The position numbers and the translations under genes were made by a program. From positions 1 to 7,909 of the forward strand of contig JADZDZ010000293.1 in NCBI GenBank assembly GCA_020850785.1: a stretch of 7,909 nt of DNA, written 5' to 3'. This DNA comes from Candidatus Sumerlaeota bacterium. Lineage in GTDB: Bacteria > Sumerlaeota > Sumerlaeia > SLMS01. How positions within the stretch are numbered: the first letter of the stretch is position 1; each line of letters opens with the position of its first letter. The notes under the pieces were generated by a model, which searched no databases, had not been told where the DNA came from, and was given only the letters and a program-made list of their open reading frames with translations. Positions 6,143-7,909 of the stretch are shown piece after piece.

Positions 6143-7845
6143 TTGAATTCTGACTCGTCAGGAATTTGTGCACACCAGATTTCCGCGCCGGGGCCCGCGG
6201 GCGAAACAGCGGATGCATTTCGCCGACAGGTGAGGAGGAAATCACGCAGGATTTTCAGTTCACGCCCATCAAGACCGGCAAAACGATGCGGGGGATAGGC
6301 AGCAAGACACTTCAGCAACTCCCCCTCGCCAAGTTTTGCCGTCATTCCAATCCGCCCCATGTGCTTGTCGCCGGGCGGAAGCTGCTCCTTCGCATAGAAG
6401 TCAAGAAGGCGCCCCCACTCGAATTCATTCACGAAGATTCCCGACACATCGGCGCGGCGCAAGCTGTTGGCGAACTCCGCAGCGCTCCCCGCCTTCTTCA
6501 AGGCCGCAACATGGCGCGGCTGGTCCCACACCGCATTCGCATCCGCACGGCCGTTGAACAGCGCCTCCCGCGCCTCGAACACCAGCAAAATCCTTCCCTC
6601 ATCATTCTCTGCAAGCGCGGAATTCACGATCGACTGGTATCCCTCACCCAGATAGCCACCCAGAACCTCGCACCGGGCGGGCGCCGTATAGACACCATCG
6701 ACCTGCATGGCGACCTTCGCGGAGCCAACGTTCGCCCAGCAGACACAAACAAGGAGCGCCGCACAGACCACCCGCGCGGCGATGCGATTTCGCAGCGACT
6801 GGATTGCCCCGATGGCGGCCACCGGCACCAGAAACGCCACTGCTGGAAGCAGGAATCGCGCTGGATTGTCCCGCATCAGCAGCCACGCCGCATAACCGAG
6901 ACCCGCTGCGATCACGAGCGGAAGGCCGCGACTGCGATGGCGTGAAAACAACATCAACGCCGCGCACACAACAAGCGCACTGACACCCACGAAGGGAATT
7001 CCGTACCCGAAGGTTGTGATCTTGGAGACCGCCGCAGACCAGTAATCGAAGGACAGCGGACTCGTCCGGCCATGGGCATCAACGACAAAGCGCGCCTGCT
7101 GCGCGGTCCATGAAGGAGTTTCCCCCCTGAACGGATGAGCAAGGCTTCCGCCCACGACATACGCGCGCAGAAGCCACGGCCCCGCTGCCAGAGCGATTCC
7201 CACAACAAACACCGCAAGCCGCCGAAGCGAGCGCGCCGCACCGTGGCGCTTCCACTGCGACCATGACGCCAACACGGTCGCGATCAGCAGCGGAATGATG
7301 ACAATTCCCGCAGCGGAATACTTCGTCGCAAAGCTGGCACCCGCAAGAAATCCCGCCACCGCTCCGTGCCACGCGCAGCCGGAGCGGGAAAACATGCGCA
7401 GCAACATTTCCGCCCCCGCGATTGCGAACAGCGTTGTCAGCGGATCAACCAATCCCTGCATCACGTTGTTCACGATCAAGGGATGGAACAGGTAAAGAAT
7501 CGCAGCGAGCCAGCACGCGACCGTGCGGCCTCCCAGCAGCGCCGTCACCGTCGCCGCACTCTGCGCGCCGGCGATCACGCAGAAGATGATGAAGAACTGA
7601 ATGCCACAGCCGTAGGGATTCGCGCCGGTGAAGAGCGCCTCAAGAATCGACGCCCCCAGCGGGAGCCGCGCGTAGAAGGATTGCGGATCGTGAAGCAGCG
7701 CAAACGCCGACTGCTCCGCAAGAAACCCCTGCGCAATGGGCACATGATACCCAAGCACATCGTAATTTACCAAAGGAATTCCCGCAAGACGAACGAACTG
7801 AACGAGCGCCATCCCACACAGCAACATGAAGAGGGCGCGAATCAT
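6139..7845 (-). CDS. GT39/ArnT-like GT-C membrane glycosyltransferase
   Basis: This 568-residue protein has about eleven hydrophobic segments between residues 4 and 370 and a soluble C-terminal domain (about 371-568), predicted extracytoplasmic. Features of the PMT/ArnT-like superfamily are visible. NYDVLGYHVPIAQG (27-40) follows the first helix, with D30 as the likely catalytic acid in the first outer loop. HPLIVNNVMQGLVDPL (121-136) carries a second acidic residue, D134. Other conserved elements are FATKYSAAG (172-180), PWLLRAYVVGGSLAHPF (223-239), and NPARFLLPA (327-335). Such enzymes take a sugar from a polyprenyl-phosphate carrier and attach it to protein or lipid on the outer face; donor and acceptor are unknown here. 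There is no start codon between the ATG at 7845 and the window edge in this frame. This ATG overlaps the stop of a preceding frame (ATGA), which supports it, although no ribosome site is evident. The 3' end overlaps the secreted-protein gene by 4 bp. Confidence 0.88.
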   Translation of the reverse strand: MIRALFMLLCGMALVQFVRLAGIPLVNYDVLGYHVPIAQGFLAEQSAFALLHDPQSFYARLPLGASILEALFTGANPYGCGIQFFIIFCVIAGAQSAATVTALLGGRTVACWLAAILYLFHPLIVNNVMQGLVDPLTTLFAIAGAEMLLRMFSRSGCAWHGAVAGFLAGASFATKYSAAGIVIIPLLIATVLASWSQWKRHGAARSLRRLAVFVVGIALAAGPWLLRAYVVGGSLAHPFRGETPSWTAQQARFVVDAHGRTSPLSFDYWSAAVSKITTFGYGIPFVGVSALVVCAALMLFSRHRSRGLPLVIAAGLGYAAWLLMRDNPARFLLPAVAFLVPVAAIGAIQSLRNRIAARVVCAALLVCVCWANVGSAKVAMQVDGVYTAPARCEVLGGYLGEGYQSIVNSALAENDEGRILLVFEAREALFNGRADANAVWDQPRHVAALKKAGSAAEFANSLRRADVSGIFVNEFEWGRLLDFYAKEQLPPGDKHMGRIGMTAKLGEGELLKCLAAYPPHRFAGLDGRELKILRDFLLTCRRNASAVSPAGPGAEIWCAQIPDESEFK

Positions 7846-7909
7846 GCGGGTGCGGGCCGATGGAACCGGCGCATGGTACGGCGCAGATTTTCCCGAACGA
7901 CTGCGCGCA
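7842..7909 (-). CDS. C-terminal end of an upstream gene (partial)
   Basis: On the minus strand a frame is open from the window edge to a TGA at 7844-7842, giving 21 codons that end in a basic tail (about seven Arg, with RRTMRRFHRPAPA at the end). The stop overlaps the ATG of the glycosyltransferase gene as ATGA, the same arrangement as at 6139-6142, and this is the main reason to believe it is a real gene end. The glycosyltransferase frame itself is also open to the edge but offers no start codon there. The fragment is too short to name a product; a basic C-terminus would suit a cytoplasmic or membrane protein. Confidence 0.45.
   Translation of the reverse strand, partial: RAVVRENLRRTMRRFHRPAPA

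Noticed and set aside
1..7909. Search for CRISPR arrays, tRNA genes, insertion-sequence ends, att sites and restriction or defence genes
   Set aside because: None was seen. Frequent GCGCGC words appear to reflect base composition and codon use, not a spaced repeat array.

Overview
This is a gene-dense, high-GC bacterial chromosome segment with almost no intergenic space. It holds two tightly packed gene sets that run towards each other and meet tail to tail. No mobile element, integrase, tRNA, rRNA or CRISPR array is visible. The lineage cannot be fixed from the sequence. GC-rich coding, a general bacterial RNase R and several genes with no recognisable family would fit a poorly sampled phylum (a PVC-type lineage such as Verrucomicrobiota is one guess), but this is inference.

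Plus-strand set (about 147 to 2240): four genes separated by 12 bp, or overlapping by 20 and 10 bp. They are a 108-residue protein with a helix-turn-helix-like segment, a 53-residue single-span membrane protein that is easily missed because it is so short, a 75-residue acidic soluble protein, and a 464-residue multi-span membrane protein. The last carries the conserved motifs of the GT87 (DUF2029) polyprenyl-phosphate-sugar-dependent glycosyltransferases. The first 146 bp must contain any local promoter for this set, but no convincing one is seen.

Minus-strand set (reading from 7909 down to 2197): the last 21 codons of an unidentified gene; a 568-residue GT-C membrane glycosyltransferase of the GT39/ArnT-like (PMT) type with a large C-terminal extracytoplasmic domain; a 571-residue secreted protein, apparently N-terminal beta-sandwich domains followed by a five-bladed beta-propeller; and a complete RNase R (rnr). 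These are joined by two 4-bp ATGA overlaps and one 11-bp overlap, so they are probably one translationally coupled operon.

The two sets converge so closely that the last 44 bp of the GT87 gene and of rnr are the same DNA read on opposite strands. Functionally the window pairs lipid-linked-sugar glycosyltransfer at the cytoplasmic membrane (two GT-C enzymes of different families), a secreted protein that may bind or act on glycan, and an RNA-decay exonuclease. The link between envelope genes and rnr is positional only. The points most worth following are the three unidentified small proteins ahead of the GT87 enzyme, the orphan secreted propeller protein, and the 44-bp convergent overlap.
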